Assembly (NCBI RefSeq): GCF_019139815.1
Contig: NZ_CP077079.1
Coordinates: 124,001-188,000, forward strand
Reading direction: 5' to 3'
Source of the DNA: Pseudomonas asgharzadehiana
Lineage (GTDB): Bacteria; Pseudomonadota; Gammaproteobacteria; Pseudomonadales; Pseudomonadaceae
Length of the DNA stretch: 64,000 nucleotides
The notes under the pieces were generated by a model, which saw only the letters and a list, made by a program, of their open reading frames with translations, was not told the origin of the DNA and ran no database searches. Within the stretch, counting starts at the first letter, position 1; each line of letters starts with the position of its first letter. Shown here piece after piece: positions 9,344 to 18,016 of this stretch. A program made the translations under genes and the position numbers.

Positions 9344-9433
9344 TGTGGGAGGGGGCTTGCTCCCGATTGCTGAGTGTCAGTCACTGCATCTGGTGTCTGA
9401 CCCATCGCTATCGGGAGCAAGCCGCCTCCCACA
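9344..9433. repeat. REP doublet (REPIN), GI type
   Basis: GTGGGAGGGGGCTTGC at 9345-9360 and its inverted copy GCAAGCCGCCTCCCAC (one mismatch) at 9417-9432, separated by a variable spacer. The 16-mer is the most frequent REP core known from P. fluorescens SBW25. It lies between the convergent thioesterase and pdxY genes. Confidence 0.92.
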
Positions 9434-9448
9434 TTGGTTTCTGTGTAC

Positions 9449-10321
9449 TTACAGGCCGATCGGCGTGGCTTCAAAACGAACGCGCGGATGGGCGATGCGA
9501 TCCTGGGCCCGCACCAGTTCCAGCTCGTAACTGGCGCAGGCCTGGGTTTCCAGCAGCACTTCGTGCACGGCCGCGGCGGTGAACTCAAAAGCGGCCAGCA
9601 GGCTGTCGCCCAGTAACACCCGCGCCAGGAACAGCCCCGAGGTCAGGTCGCCCACCCCCACCGGCTGGCGCGCAAATGCCAGCAGCGGCCGACGCAGGTG
9701 CCAACTGCCATCGGCGGTCACCAGCAGCATCTCAAAGCCATCCGGCAGCTTGCCGGGGTAATCCAAGTGCTTGACCAGTACCGCCTTGGGCCCGCGCGCC
9801 AGCAGCGCCTTGGCCATGGCCAGGCAATCGAACAGCGACTGCGGCTTGCGCCCGGCAAAGCTGTCCAGTTCCAGCTGGTTGGGGCATAGGAAGTCGGCCA
9901 TGGCAGCCGCTTCGTCGAGTAGGAAGTCACTGACTTCCTGGGGCACGATGCAGCCTTTTTCCGGATGGCCCATCACCGGGTCACACAGGTACAGGGCCCT
10001 GGGGTTGATGGCTTTGATCCGTGCCACACCCGTGAGAATCGCCCGCCCCTGGTCTGCGCTGCCCAGGTAGCCCGACAGCACCGCATCACAGTTACCCAGT
10101 TCACCAATGGCGGCAATGCCTTCCACCAGCGCGGGAATTTGCTGCGGTGCCAGCACTTCGCCCGCCCACTGGCCATACTGGGTGTGGTTGGAGAACTGCA
10201 CCGTGTTCAGCGGCCAGACGTTCACCCCGATCCGCTGCATGGGGAACACGGCGGCGCTGTTTCCGGCATGGCCAAAAACCACATGAGACTGGATCGCAAG
10301 CAGATGAGGTGTGCGTTTCAT
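9449..10321 (-). CDS. pdxY: Pyridoxal kinase
   Basis: 290 residues. PdxY phosphorylates pyridoxal in the vitamin B6 salvage route. The ribokinase-fold sequence fits along its whole length: [26 protein letters not shown] at the start, [19 protein letters not shown], the CDPVMGH loop, and the anion-hole/catalytic motif [17 protein letters not shown] (Asp of GVGD as base). Length matches the 286-290 residues of PdxY. It is divergent from the DUF3301 gene over a 116-bp gap. Confidence 0.95.
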   Translation of the reverse strand: MKRTPHLLAIQSHVVFGHAGNSAAVFPMQRIGVNVWPLNTVQFSNHTQYGQWAGEVLAPQQIPALVEGIAAIGELGNCDAVLSGYLGSADQGRAILTGVARIKAINPRALYLCDPVMGHPEKGCIVPQEVSDFLLDEAAAMADFLCPNQLELDSFAGRKPQSLFDCLAMAKALLARGPKAVLVKHLDYPGKLPDGFEMLLVTADGSWHLRRPLLAFARQPVGVGDLTSGLFLARVLLGDSLLAAFEFTAAAVHEVLLETQACASYELELVRAQDRIAHPRVRFEATPIGL

Positions 10322-10437
10322 GCAGGATATTCCGTAAAACCATTGAAATTCTGGCCGCGCAGTATGCGACTAAACGCAGCCTGTACGACAGACCGACGAC
10401 ACAGTTAAGCTGCGCTCACTTTGTTGGAGTTTTTCAC

Positions 10438-10833
10438 ATGCTGACCCTGGGAAACATCTTCGTGTTGATGCTGCTGGCAACCGGCGCCGCCTGGGTGTGG
10501 CATAACCACGGTTTGCGCGAGCGAGCGCTGGCGCGGGTCAAGCAACATTGCAGCAAGCTCGATATCGAGTTGCTCGACGGCGCGGTGGCGCTCAAGCGCA
10601 TTGGCTTTGTGAAGGACGCCAACGGTCGGCGGCGCCTGGCGCGCGTCTATAACTTTGAGTTCACCGTCACGGGCGAGTCCCGTCACAGTGGCACTATCAC
10701 TCAATTCGGCGCCCACAGCGCGCAGATCGAGCTGGCGCCCTACCCGTTCGAAGCCAAGGAAGCGCTGCCCAGCGCCGAAGTGATCGAGCTGAGCCAGTGG
10801 CGTCAGGATCACGCCACCAAGAACCGTCAGTAA
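10438..10833 (+). CDS. DUF3301 small membrane-anchored protein
   Basis: 131 residues from ATG 10438, preceded by TTGGAG at good spacing. One N-terminal hydrophobic segment (LGNIFVLMLLATGAAWVWHNHG) suggests an inner-membrane anchor, followed by a basic cytoplasmic domain with DGAVALKRIGFVKDANGRRRLARVYNFEF-type DUF3301 core and a closing EVIELSQWRQ. Function unknown. Its stop overlaps the convergent COG0523 gene by seven bases. Confidence 0.8.
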   Translation: MLTLGNIFVLMLLATGAAWVWHNHGLRERALARVKQHCSKLDIELLDGAVALKRIGFVKDANGRRRLARVYNFEFTVTGESRHSGTITQFGAHSAQIELAPYPFEAKEALPSAEVIELSQWRQDHATKNRQ

Positions 10834-11801
10834 CGGCAGGCGACCAGCGCGGCCTGCAACGCCACCACATCCTGTGGCGCATTGAAGATCAGTTCGATAC
10901 GGGAATCGCGACGCCACTCGCTGGGCTGCCAGGCGAGCGAGCGGTTATCCACAGCGTTGGCGCAGAGCCACACGCCACGGCTGTGGATAACCAGCTTGGC
11001 GCGGCACCACGCAAGGGTCTTGAGCCACGACGTTATACGCTGCGGATCGAATGACTGGCTTGGGTGCCAGCGCCAGCCAATACTCCAGCCTCCTTCCTGA
11101 GCCTGGCTCAAACAAATCGGCAACGCGGGATCGCTCCACACGGCCGGCATCTGCGCCAGACCGATGGGCACGTCAAGGTTATCCACAGCGGCGCCCGCTT
11201 TCACATCCAGGCCTGGGAGCCGGGCCAACGGCAGCTGCGCCTGGCGGGTCCAGTAATGTGGGCGATCGGGTAACTGCCGTTCGATCGCCTGGCGCTGCGC
11301 GGCATCCAGCGCTTCATCCTTGTTCAATACCAGCAACCCGGCGCTTTCCAGCGCCTGCTGCTGTGCCGGCGGCAAGGGTTTGCCCGCCGCCAGCGCTTGG
11401 GCATCCAACACCAGCACACACGGCTGAATCGCTAGCACTTTCTGCCAAGGCGCTTGGCGTAATTGCTTGAGCAATTGCGCGGGATGGCCCAGGCCCGACG
11501 GTTCGATAAACAGCCGATCCGGCTTGGCCTTACGCAACAGGCGGCCCAGACCTACCTGGAACGGTGCACCATTCACACAGCACAGGCAGCCACCCGCGAC
11601 TTCACCCATGGCGATGCCGTCGTCGTCCTGCGTCAGCAGTGCGGCGTCCAGGCCAATTTGGCCGAACTCGTTGATCAGCACCGCCCAGCGCTCGTTGGCC
11701 GGGCGCTGGGCCAGCAAGTGCTTGATCAGGCTGGTCTTGCCGGCGCCCAAGGGCCCGGCAATCACATGGGTGGGAATATTCTGCAGCATCAGGGACATCA
11801 T
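10827..11801 (-). CDS. COG0523 (CobW/YjiA-like) GTPase, second copy in zig operon
   Basis: 324 residues, start ATG 11801 (the next codon is also ATG). G3E-family GTPase: Walker A GPLGAGKTSL (about 17-26), NEFGQIGLD switch, metal-binding GGCLCCVN (the CxCC motif), IEPSGLGHP, and NKDE for guanine recognition. The C-terminal CobW_C domain is short. Members insert or deliver metals, mostly zinc in zinc-starved cells. It lies 33 bases downstream of the DUF1826 gene and is inferred to share the Zur-controlled zigA transcript. Two COG0523 paralogues in one operon suggests different client proteins. Confidence 0.9.
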   Translation of the reverse strand: MMSLMLQNIPTHVIAGPLGAGKTSLIKHLLAQRPANERWAVLINEFGQIGLDAALLTQDDDGIAMGEVAGGCLCCVNGAPFQVGLGRLLRKAKPDRLFIEPSGLGHPAQLLKQLRQAPWQKVLAIQPCVLVLDAQALAAGKPLPPAQQQALESAGLLVLNKDEALDAAQRQAIERQLPDRPHYWTRQAQLPLARLPGLDVKAGAAVDNLDVPIGLAQMPAVWSDPALPICLSQAQEGGWSIGWRWHPSQSFDPQRITSWLKTLAWCRAKLVIHSRGVWLCANAVDNRSLAWQPSEWRRDSRIELIFNAPQDVVALQAALVACRY

Positions 11802-11833
11802 TCAGATCGTGTAGAGCGTTTGATCCTACGCGG

Positions 11834-12478
11834 TTACGCCAACCAATCCAGCGTCAGAATCAATCGGCGCTCATCGGCTTTCAAGGCGGGCGAGCGGTGG
11901 ATCAGGCCGTGGTTTTCGTTGCCGTGCCATTTGGTGCCCTTGAGCAGGGCCACTTCACCACACTGGATCTGCTCGATGCGCTCACTGGGTTCGGCGTCCG
12001 GTTGGCTGAGCGTGCGGCGGTCCATGACGCCTTCACGCAACCATTGGCTGCCGATGCCGGCATAGGTGGTGATCAGCCGCACCGGCACATGGTCGACATG
12101 AAAGCGCGGGCACATGGCTTTATCCAGCAAGCGCAGGCGCACGCCGATACGTTTGGCACCGAGCAGACAGGCAAAGGCACTGACCAGCCAGGCAACATCG
12201 GCGATGAACCCTTCGTAACCGTCAAGATCGCGGCAGCTGGACGCTAAACCCTGCAAGTTCGGCGCGGCGTCCTCGCTATTGAGTTCGATAACCATCGAAT
12301 CGGCCAACGGCTCGTTAAGTGCCACCAGCAAGGCGCCGAATTCGGCGATATGCAGCGGCAACTGGCGCTGCCACAACGCCAGGTTTACGCCGTCTTCGAG
12401 GATGTCTGACAGCGCCAGTGGGCTGTCACCGCGGGTCTGTCGCACCACCGGGCGCAAGGGGAAAACGGGCGCAAGCAT
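11834..12478 (-). CDS. DUF1826 domain protein
   Basis: 214 residues; its ATG overlaps the zigA stop (TGATG at 12480-12476), so translation is coupled. No signal or membrane segment. DUF1826 signature CPRFHVDHVPVRLITTYAG around residues 123-141 and LLKGTKWHGNENHGLIHRSP around 179-197. H127, D129, a late His (H190/H194) and R204/R205 are spaced like the HxD...H...R set of Fe(II)/2-oxoglutarate oxygenases; this is my inference, not an established assignment. Its place between two COG0523 GTPases ties it to zinc limitation. Confidence 0.82.
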   Translation of the reverse strand: MLAPVFPLRPVVRQTRGDSPLALSDILEDGVNLALWQRQLPLHIAEFGALLVALNEPLADSMVIELNSEDAAPNLQGLASSCRDLDGYEGFIADVAWLVSAFACLLGAKRIGVRLRLLDKAMCPRFHVDHVPVRLITTYAGIGSQWLREGVMDRRTLSQPDAEPSERIEQIQCGEVALLKGTKWHGNENHGLIHRSPALKADERRLILTLDWLA

Positions 12479-13683
12479 CAGGCTGCCTCTTCATACCAGG
12501 GGCCAAATGGGTCAGCCAACAGGCGCCAACCTTCAACACCCTGGGCCATTTCTTCATCGGTGAGCAAGCAGGCGTCCAACTCCTCGCGCATGTGGGCAAA
12601 ATCAATGTTCTGTCCGATAAACACCAGTTCCTGGCGGCAGTCGCCAGTGCTCAGTTGCCAATTGCCCATGATCGCCGCGACGCTTTCTTCATCCTGCGGC
12701 CATTGGCTTTTCGGCACGAAACGCCACCAACGTCCCGCAAACCCATGACGCATCAGGCCACCGGCCTGGGACCAACTGCCAGCATCCTGATGCTTGCTGG
12801 CCAACCAGAAAAAACCCTTGGAGCGCAACAACTTACCGTTGACCCAGGGGCGGTCGATAAAGTCGAAGAAGCGTTGCGGGTGGAAGGGTCGACGGGCGCG
12901 ATAGGCGGTGGAGGCAATACCGTATTCCTCGGTTTCCGGCACATGTTCACCGCGCAATTGCTGCAACCAACCCGGCGCTTGCGCGGCGCGCTCGAAGTCG
13001 AAGCGGCCGGTGTTGAGGATCTTGTTCAGTGGCACTTCGCCCATGACCATCGGGATGATTTCCGCCTGGGCATTGAGGCGTTCGAGAATCGCCATCAACT
13101 CTTCGCGCTCGTGGCTGCTGATCAAGTCGATCTTGCTGATCAGGATGACGTCGGCGAATTCGATCTGCTCGATCAACAGATCAGTGATGGAGCGCTCATC
13201 CTCTTCGCCCAGGGTTTCGCCCCGTGACGCCAGGCTTTCGGCGGCCTGGTAGTCGAGCAGGAAATGCAGGCCGTCGACCACGGTGACCATGGTGTCCAGG
13301 CGGGCGATATCGGCCAGGCTTTGCTCGTTTTCATCGCGAAAGGTGAAGGTTTCGGCCACCGGCAAGGGTTCGGAAATGCCGGTGGATTCGATCAATAAGT
13401 AATCGAATCGACCTTCCTTGGCGAGTTTTCCGACCTCTTCGAGTAAGTCTTCGCGCAAGGTGCAGCAGATGCAGCCGTTGCTCATTTCCACCAGTTTTTC
13501 TTCCGAACGATTGAGCGTGACGTCGCGCTGCACCTCGCTGCCGTCGATGTTGATTTCGCTCATGTCGTTGACGATCACCGCCACGCGCAGGTTTTCGCGG
13601 TTGCGCAAAATATAGTTGAGCAGCGTGCTTTTACCGGCGCCGAGAAAGCCGGACAACACGGTAACGGGGAGACGATTGGGCAT
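12478..13683 (-). CDS. zigA: Zinc metallochaperone GTPase ZigA/YciC (COG0523)
   Basis: 401 residues from ATG 13683, preceded by GAGGACC. G3E GTPase with Walker [23 protein letters not shown] switch, CxCC motif in [23 protein letters not shown], and SKIDL guanine motif; CobW_C follows (about 265-370) and ends in an acidic/aromatic [10 protein letters not shown] tail. Known Zur-regulated family members hand zinc to essential enzymes during starvation. It is the first gene of the minus-strand transcript zigA-DUF1826-GTPase; the promoter about 110 bases upstream overlaps a perfect Zur box. Confidence 0.94.
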   Translation of the reverse strand: MPNRLPVTVLSGFLGAGKSTLLNYILRNRENLRVAVIVNDMSEINIDGSEVQRDVTLNRSEEKLVEMSNGCICCTLREDLLEEVGKLAKEGRFDYLLIESTGISEPLPVAETFTFRDENEQSLADIARLDTMVTVVDGLHFLLDYQAAESLASRGETLGEEDERSITDLLIEQIEFADVILISKIDLISSHEREELMAILERLNAQAEIIPMVMGEVPLNKILNTGRFDFERAAQAPGWLQQLRGEHVPETEEYGIASTAYRARRPFHPQRFFDFIDRPWVNGKLLRSKGFFWLASKHQDAGSWSQAGGLMRHGFAGRWWRFVPKSQWPQDEESVAAIMGNWQLSTGDCRQELVFIGQNIDFAHMREELDACLLTDEEMAQGVEGWRLLADPFGPWYEEAA

Positions 13684-13794
13684 CAGGTGGTCCTCATCAG
13701 GGTTGGCCGGTCAAACCGCCCGTTTATGGCGTTCGCGCAGCTCTTCACGTTCTTTGGCTTTGATAAACGGTTCACGGGTCAGGCTGGCCTTTAA

Positions 13795-13809
13795 TGTTAT
13801 AGTATAACA
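13795..13809. promoter_or_regulatory. Zur box 1 (perfect 15-bp palindrome)
   Basis: TGTTATAGTATAACA, matching the gammaproteobacterial Zur consensus TGTTATANTATAACA at every position. It lies between zigA and the divergent secreted-protein gene. Its reverse complement shares 17 consecutive bases with box 2 at 15537-15553. Confidence 0.9.
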
Positions 13810-13824
13810 ACACAAATAAGCCAA
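13796..13824 (-). promoter_or_regulatory. zigA promoter overlapping Zur box
   Basis: On the minus strand TTGGCT (13824-13819), 17-bp spacer, TATAAC (13801-13796). The -10 element is inside Zur box 1, so zinc-loaded Zur would block RNA polymerase. Confidence 0.6.
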
Positions 13825-13886
13825 TCCGCTTGCTCCTTACGACGAAGGGCGCAATGCTTGAACGCTTCCCTACCCCGAGAAACACT

Positions 13887-14255
13887 ATGAAACGCCTGTT
13901 GTGCGTCGTATTACTGACAGCAGCCTGGCCTGTCTGCGCTCAAGTGCCGAGCCCGCTGGCCAACTGCACGCGCAGCGCCAACCTGCTCGCCTGTGTAGAC
14001 CCGCAAGGCAATGCCTACAGCGTGGCGACGGTGGGTACCACCACGTATTTGCGCGGTGTTGAGGTGATCGGCAAACGCTACTGGGCCCAGACCAACAGCC
14101 GCTATGGCCAGCTGACGTTCTTTACCGGGTTGGCATCGGATGGCGAGGCGTGGGTGGGTTATACCCGGCGTGTGGGCTGGACCACGATCAACCGGTTTTC
14201 CAGCTCGGGCGGGGCCAGCGCCAAATTCACCTGCAGCCGCATCACCGGCTGTTAG
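13887..14255 (+). CDS. Small secreted cysteine-containing protein of the zinc island (unknown)
   Basis: 122 residues from ATG 13887 (MKRLLCVVLLTAAWPVCAQ), chosen because it begins a standard signal peptide cleaved after CAQ or nearby; earlier in-frame ATGs only add a non-conserved leader. The mature part has four Cys in two pairs (NCTRSANLLACVD near the start, FTCSRITGC at the very end), consistent with periplasmic disulfides, and a Tyr/Trp/Thr-rich middle (YWAQTNSRYG, WVGYTRRVGW). I do not recognise a family. It starts about 80 bases from Zur box 1 and ends overlapping the convergent amiA stop by four bases, so zinc-responsive expression is likely. Confidence 0.72.
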   Translation: MKRLLCVVLLTAAWPVCAQVPSPLANCTRSANLLACVDPQGNAYSVATVGTTTYLRGVEVIGKRYWAQTNSRYGQLTFFTGLASDGEAWVGYTRRVGWTTINRFSSSGGASAKFTCSRITGC

Positions 14256-15454
14256 ACCTGACTGTTCTTCTGCTCCTGAACCCAGGCCATATAGCTGTTC
14301 ATCGGCGGATTCTTCTGGAAGTAGTTTTTCAGGCCGTCGAACAAGCCATCCGCCACCGCCTGTTGGTGACGTGCGGTAACCAGTCGCTGGGCGTCTTGGG
14401 CATTGGAAATAAAACCGGTCTCCACCAGGATCGACGGCACATCCGGCGACTTGAGCACCGCAAACCCGGCCTGCTCCACGCGTTTCTGGTGCAGGCTGGT
14501 GATGTTTTGCAGGCTACCCAACACTGAACTGCCCAATTGCAGGCTGGAGGCAATGGTGGCGTTCATCGACATGTCGAGAATCACCCCGGCCAACATCGGG
14601 TCCTTGTCTTTGAGATTGAGCAACGTGGTAGCCCCCAGCAAATCCGCGCCGTTTTCACGTTGTGCCATGAAGCGTGCGGTGGCCGACGTTGCGCCGCCTT
14701 CGGACAATGCATACACCGACGCCCCCGAGGCCGTAAGCCGTGGCGCCGCATCGGCGTGCACCGAGATGAACATGTCGGCCTTGTGCTGGCGCGCAATGTC
14801 CACGCGTTTGCGCAGCGGCACGAAGAAATCATCGTTGCGCACCAGTTTCACGTCAAAACCCTTCTCGCGTTTCAAGCGTTTGGCCAGCAATTGGGCGATG
14901 GACAGCACCACGTCTTTTTCACGCTGGCCCTTGGAGCCGACGGCGCCCGGGTCTTTACCGCCGTGCCCGGGGTCGACCACCACAATGATGTCGCGCTTGG
15001 GGTGGGCTTTCTCCACCAATGGGCTGGGTGCAGACGCAATCTGACGCGGCGCCTGGGTGGCGCTGGTGAGGTCGAGCACCAGGCGGTGCCCCTGCCCGTC
15101 CTGAGGTGGCAATACAAAGCTGTTGAGCTGCATCGGCGCGGCCAGGTCGAGCACGATGCGCGTGTCCGCCGTGCCGAAATGTCCCGATCGGATCGAAGTG
15201 ATGCCGCTGTTTTTCAGTTCCAGTTGAGAAAAATCGCCACTGAGGCCTGCACCGCTCAGATCGATGATCAGTCGTTCCGGTGCGGTCAAGGAGAAGGTCT
15301 TGTAGTGCACCGGGCCACTGAGGTCGAACACCAACCGCAGCCTGTCGTCCGAGCGCCACAAACGAGCGTTGCGAATCTGCGTGGCGTGGGCTGCGAACGG
15401 CAAAGCAAACAAAGGGCTGACCAGGAGCAGATTAAGAAGCTGACGTCTGTGCAT
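14252..15454 (-). CDS. amiA: N-acetylmuramoyl-L-alanine amidase (AMIN + Amidase_3), zinc-regulated paralogue
   Basis: 400 residues. N-terminal signal MHRRQLLNLLLVSPLFALPFAAHA carries an RRQLL twin-arginine-like motif. AMIN domain about 25-130 (IRNARLWRSDDRLRLVFDLSG), then Amidase_3 about 165-385 with VVDPGHGGKDPGAVG, R(N)DDFFVPLRKRV, FISVHADA and ILVETGFISN, containing the zinc-ligand His and catalytic Glu. It cleaves the peptide from MurNAc during cell separation. Its promoter region carries Zur box 2, divergent from folE2. In P. aeruginosa the syntenic amidase belongs to the zinc-limitation cluster with folE2, which supports the name. Confidence 0.9.
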   Translation of the reverse strand: MHRRQLLNLLLVSPLFALPFAAHATQIRNARLWRSDDRLRLVFDLSGPVHYKTFSLTAPERLIIDLSGAGLSGDFSQLELKNSGITSIRSGHFGTADTRIVLDLAAPMQLNSFVLPPQDGQGHRLVLDLTSATQAPRQIASAPSPLVEKAHPKRDIIVVVDPGHGGKDPGAVGSKGQREKDVVLSIAQLLAKRLKREKGFDVKLVRNDDFFVPLRKRVDIARQHKADMFISVHADAAPRLTASGASVYALSEGGATSATARFMAQRENGADLLGATTLLNLKDKDPMLAGVILDMSMNATIASSLQLGSSVLGSLQNITSLHQKRVEQAGFAVLKSPDVPSILVETGFISNAQDAQRLVTARHQQAVADGLFDGLKNYFQKNPPMNSYMAWVQEQKNSQV

Positions 15455-15537
15455 GACAAATACCGCAAATATAAGGAGCGTCCGTACTCGACATGACCGA
15501 AAAAGAGCCGGGGCAGAAAATTCATCGTCGACTCTAT

Positions 15538-15552
15538 TGTTATACTATAACA
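15538..15552. promoter_or_regulatory. Zur box 2 (perfect 15-bp palindrome)
   Basis: TGTTATACTATAACA between amiA (minus) and folE2 (plus), 32 bases before the folE2 ATG. It contains TATACT and TATAAC that can serve as -10 elements for folE2, so bound Zur would occlude the promoter. No strong -35 is seen in either direction. Confidence 0.9.
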
Positions 15553-15583
15553 TGTCGAATTATTTCCAACGATGGACCTGCTT

Positions 15584-16474
15584 ATGAATGCGCTGACTCT
15601 GCCGGATATCGCCGGGCAGGCTTTACGCCAAGCCTTGCCACTCGACTGGGTGGGCATGTGCGGCGTTGCCCTGCCAATCCTGATCGACGGTCAGCGCCTG
15701 ACCGCCACCGCCGACGCGGGCGTCAGCCTGGACGATGGCAGCGCCCGTGGCATTCATATGTCACGCCTGTACCTGGCGCTGGAGATGCTCGACGAGCAAC
15801 CCCTCACACCGGCACTTCTGCGCAATGTACTGCAGCGCTTTCTCGACAGTCATGAAGATTTATCTAAGAACGCCTACCTGCGTCTCCATACCCATTTGCT
15901 ATTGAAGCGGCCTGCGCTGGTGAGCCCTTTGGCCGGCTGGAAGCGCTACCCGGTGAGCATCGAAGCGCGCCTGGAAAACCAGATGTTCCACGTGGAACAA
16001 AAAATTGACGTGACGTATTCCTCGACGTGCCCCTGCTCCGCTGCGCTTGCCAGGCAACTGATTCAACAACAATTTCTCGACGACTTCGCCAACACGCCGT
16101 TGCAGCATGAAGACGTCCTCACGTGGCTTGGCAGCGCCAACGGTATCGTCGCCACACCCCACAGCCAGCGCAGCAGCGCGCAATTGCATGTGTACCTGCA
16201 AGGCGAGCACCTGGCCCTGACCGACCTGATCAACGACGCCGAAGCCGCCCTCGGCACTGCCGTACAAACCGCAGTGAAACGTGCGGACGAACAAGCCTTC
16301 GCCCTGGCCAACGGGCAGAACCTGATGTTCTGCGAAGACGCCGCCCGCCGTCTGAACCTCGCCTTGAAGCGCTCGGATGCGGTCAAAGCCTTCCACCTCA
16401 AAGTGGTCCACGCCGAAAGCCTGCACGCGCACGATGCCGTGGCTGAAAGCCGCTGGACGAGAGACCCTGCATGA
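15584..16474 (+). CDS. folE2: GTP cyclohydrolase FolE2 (GCYH-IB), metal-flexible
   Basis: 296 residues from ATG 15584 (MNALTLPDIAGQA); an ATG four codons earlier is also possible. It makes dihydroneopterin triphosphate from GTP for folate without the strict zinc need of FolE. Family marks: WVGMCGVALPI near the start, GIHMSRLYLALE, the ligand Cys loop YSSTCPCSAALAR, and PHSQRSSAQLHVYL. First gene of the plus-strand zinc-sparing operon behind Zur box 2; its stop overlaps the next start (ATGA). A perfect parS palindrome sits in codons for MFHVEQ. Confidence 0.95.
   Translation: MNALTLPDIAGQALRQALPLDWVGMCGVALPILIDGQRLTATADAGVSLDDGSARGIHMSRLYLALEMLDEQPLTPALLRNVLQRFLDSHEDLSKNAYLRLHTHLLLKRPALVSPLAGWKRYPVSIEARLENQMFHVEQKIDVTYSSTCPCSAALARQLIQQQFLDDFANTPLQHEDVLTWLGSANGIVATPHSQRSSAQLHVYLQGEHLALTDLINDAEAALGTAVQTAVKRADEQAFALANGQNLMFCEDAARRLNLALKRSDAVKAFHLKVVHAESLHAHDAVAESRWTRDPA
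15984..15999. other. parS centromere-like site (ParB binding)
   Basis: TGTTCCACGTGGAACA, a perfect 16-bp palindrome identical to the Pseudomonas parS core GTTCCACGTGGAAC with flanking T/A. It lies inside folE2, about 43 kb from parB in this window, within the origin-proximal zone where parS sites are normally found. Confidence 0.88.
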
Positions 16475-17139
16475 TCACCTGCACCGCTTTACGCTGGGGC
16501 GCCCCCGGCCAACCGCTTACACCCGCTGTGGATTTCACCCTGCAACAAGGCAGCCTCACCGGCGTGATCGGCCCCAATGGCTGTGGCAAAAGCAGCCTGC
16601 TCAAAGTCATCGCCGGCCTGCAAAAGCCATTGGCGGGTAAAGTCGCCGTGAATGTTCCACGCCGTGGTGGCTTGGCGTTCCTGCCCCAGCAACAACACCT
16701 CGACCGTCAGTTTCCGATCAGCCTGCAAGAGTTGGTTGCCGCAGGCTTCTGGGGCACCCAACTCGCCCCGCCGCAACGCCGCGAACGCCTGGAGGCGGTG
16801 CTGGAAGACTGGTGCCTCGGCGGCCTGGAACAGCGCCCGTTGATGGCCTTGTCCGGCGGGCAGTTGCAACGCGCCCTGCTCGCCCGCATGAGCCTGGCAG
16901 ATTCGCCGGTGTTGCTGCTGGATGAGCCCCATGCCGCCCTCGACGAGGACGGCCAGGCGCTGTGCTGGAAACACATTCACGCCTGGCATGACCAAGGCCG
17001 CACGCTGGTCATCGTCTGCCACGACCTGGCATCCGTGCGCCAACACACCCACCAAGTGCTGCAAATCAAAAACACGGGCTGCATATTCGGCGCCAGTAAA
17101 GAACTGATCCGCCCACAGCCCCAGATGCAGGTGGCCTGA
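16471..17139 (+). CDS. Zinc/manganese ABC transporter ATPase (ZnuC-like)
   Basis: 222 residues, overlapping folE2 by ATGA. Walker A GPNGCGKSS (about 34-42), Q-loop FLPQQQ, signature LSGGQLQRAL, Walker B VLLLDEPHAALDED and H-loop VCHDL. Energises import of a metal carried by the periplasmic binding protein two genes downstream. Coupled to the permease (TGATG). Located after folE2 in a Zur-controlled operon, so it is most likely a second zinc importer besides the canonical znuABC expected elsewhere. Confidence 0.93.
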   Translation: MITCTALRWGAPGQPLTPAVDFTLQQGSLTGVIGPNGCGKSSLLKVIAGLQKPLAGKVAVNVPRRGGLAFLPQQQHLDRQFPISLQELVAAGFWGTQLAPPQRRERLEAVLEDWCLGGLEQRPLMALSGGQLQRALLARMSLADSPVLLLDEPHAALDEDGQALCWKHIHAWHDQGRTLVIVCHDLASVRQHTHQVLQIKNTGCIFGASKELIRPQPQMQVA

Positions 17140-18005
17140 TGCACTTCGCCGCCCACCTGTGGATGCCCTTCGCCGACTTCGTCTTTATGCGCCGCGCCCT
17201 GATCGGCGGGCTGGTGCTGGCATGCAGCACCGCGCCGCTGGGCGTATTCCTCATCCTGCGGCGCATGAGCCTGATCGGTGACGCTGTGGCCCACGGCATC
17301 CTGCCCGGCGCCGCCCTGGGCTTCTGGTTCGCCGGGCTCAGCCTGCCCGCGCTGACCATCGGCGGCCTCGGCGCCGGCCTGAGCATGGCTGGGCTGTCGG
17401 CGTGGATCACCCGTCGCACCGGCCTGCGCGAGGACGCCAGCCTCGCCGCCATCTATCCCATCTCCCTCGCCGCCGGCGTGCTCATCCTTGGCATCGCCGG
17501 CAAACGCCTGGACCTTCTGCACCTGCTGTTCGGCTCGGCCCTGGCGGTGGATGAAACCACCCTCACCGGCATGCTCTGGGTCTCGGGGTTCAGCCTGATC
17601 GCCATGGGGCTGATCTACAAACCGCTGTTGCTGGACACCCTCGACCCGCTGTTCCTGCAAACCGTCAGCCGCCTGGGCCCGCTGGCCCACGGGCTGTTTC
17701 TGACGCTGGTGGTGCTGAACCTGGTGATCGGCTTCCAGGCCATCGGCGCATTGATGGTGGTGGGTTTGATGATGTTGCCGGCCATCGCTTCACGTTTCTG
17801 GAGCCGGCGCCTGCCGGTGTTGATCGCCGTATCGGCGGTGCTGGGATGCCTGTCGGTGTGGCTTGGCTTGTTGCTCTCGTTTTACTACTCACTGCCCAGC
17901 GGCCCGGCGATTGTGCTGGTGGCCGGCGGTGGGTACCTGCTGTCCGTGGTCTTCGGGCCGGTGCACGGTTTGCTGCGCCGCCCGCCCTTGCTGTCATCCC
18001 AATGA
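17139..18005 (+). CDS. Zinc/manganese ABC transporter permease (ZnuB-like, ABC-3 family)
   Basis: 288 residues with eight or nine hydrophobic helices. ABC-3 marks: RRALIGGLVLACSTAPLGVFLILRRMSLIGDAVAHGILPG near the N-terminus (the conserved RRMSLxGDAxxH segment) and a late GALMVVGLMMLPAIASRFW. Inner-membrane channel for the metal importer. Start codon overlaps the ATPase stop by one base; the binding-protein gene starts 12 bases after its stop. Confidence 0.93.
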   Translation: MHFAAHLWMPFADFVFMRRALIGGLVLACSTAPLGVFLILRRMSLIGDAVAHGILPGAALGFWFAGLSLPALTIGGLGAGLSMAGLSAWITRRTGLREDASLAAIYPISLAAGVLILGIAGKRLDLLHLLFGSALAVDETTLTGMLWVSGFSLIAMGLIYKPLLLDTLDPLFLQTVSRLGPLAHGLFLTLVVLNLVIGFQAIGALMVVGLMMLPAIASRFWSRRLPVLIAVSAVLGCLSVWLGLLLSFYYSLPSGPAIVLVAGGGYLLSVVFGPVHGLLRRPPLLSSQ

Positions 18006-18016
18006 GGTGTTTCCCG

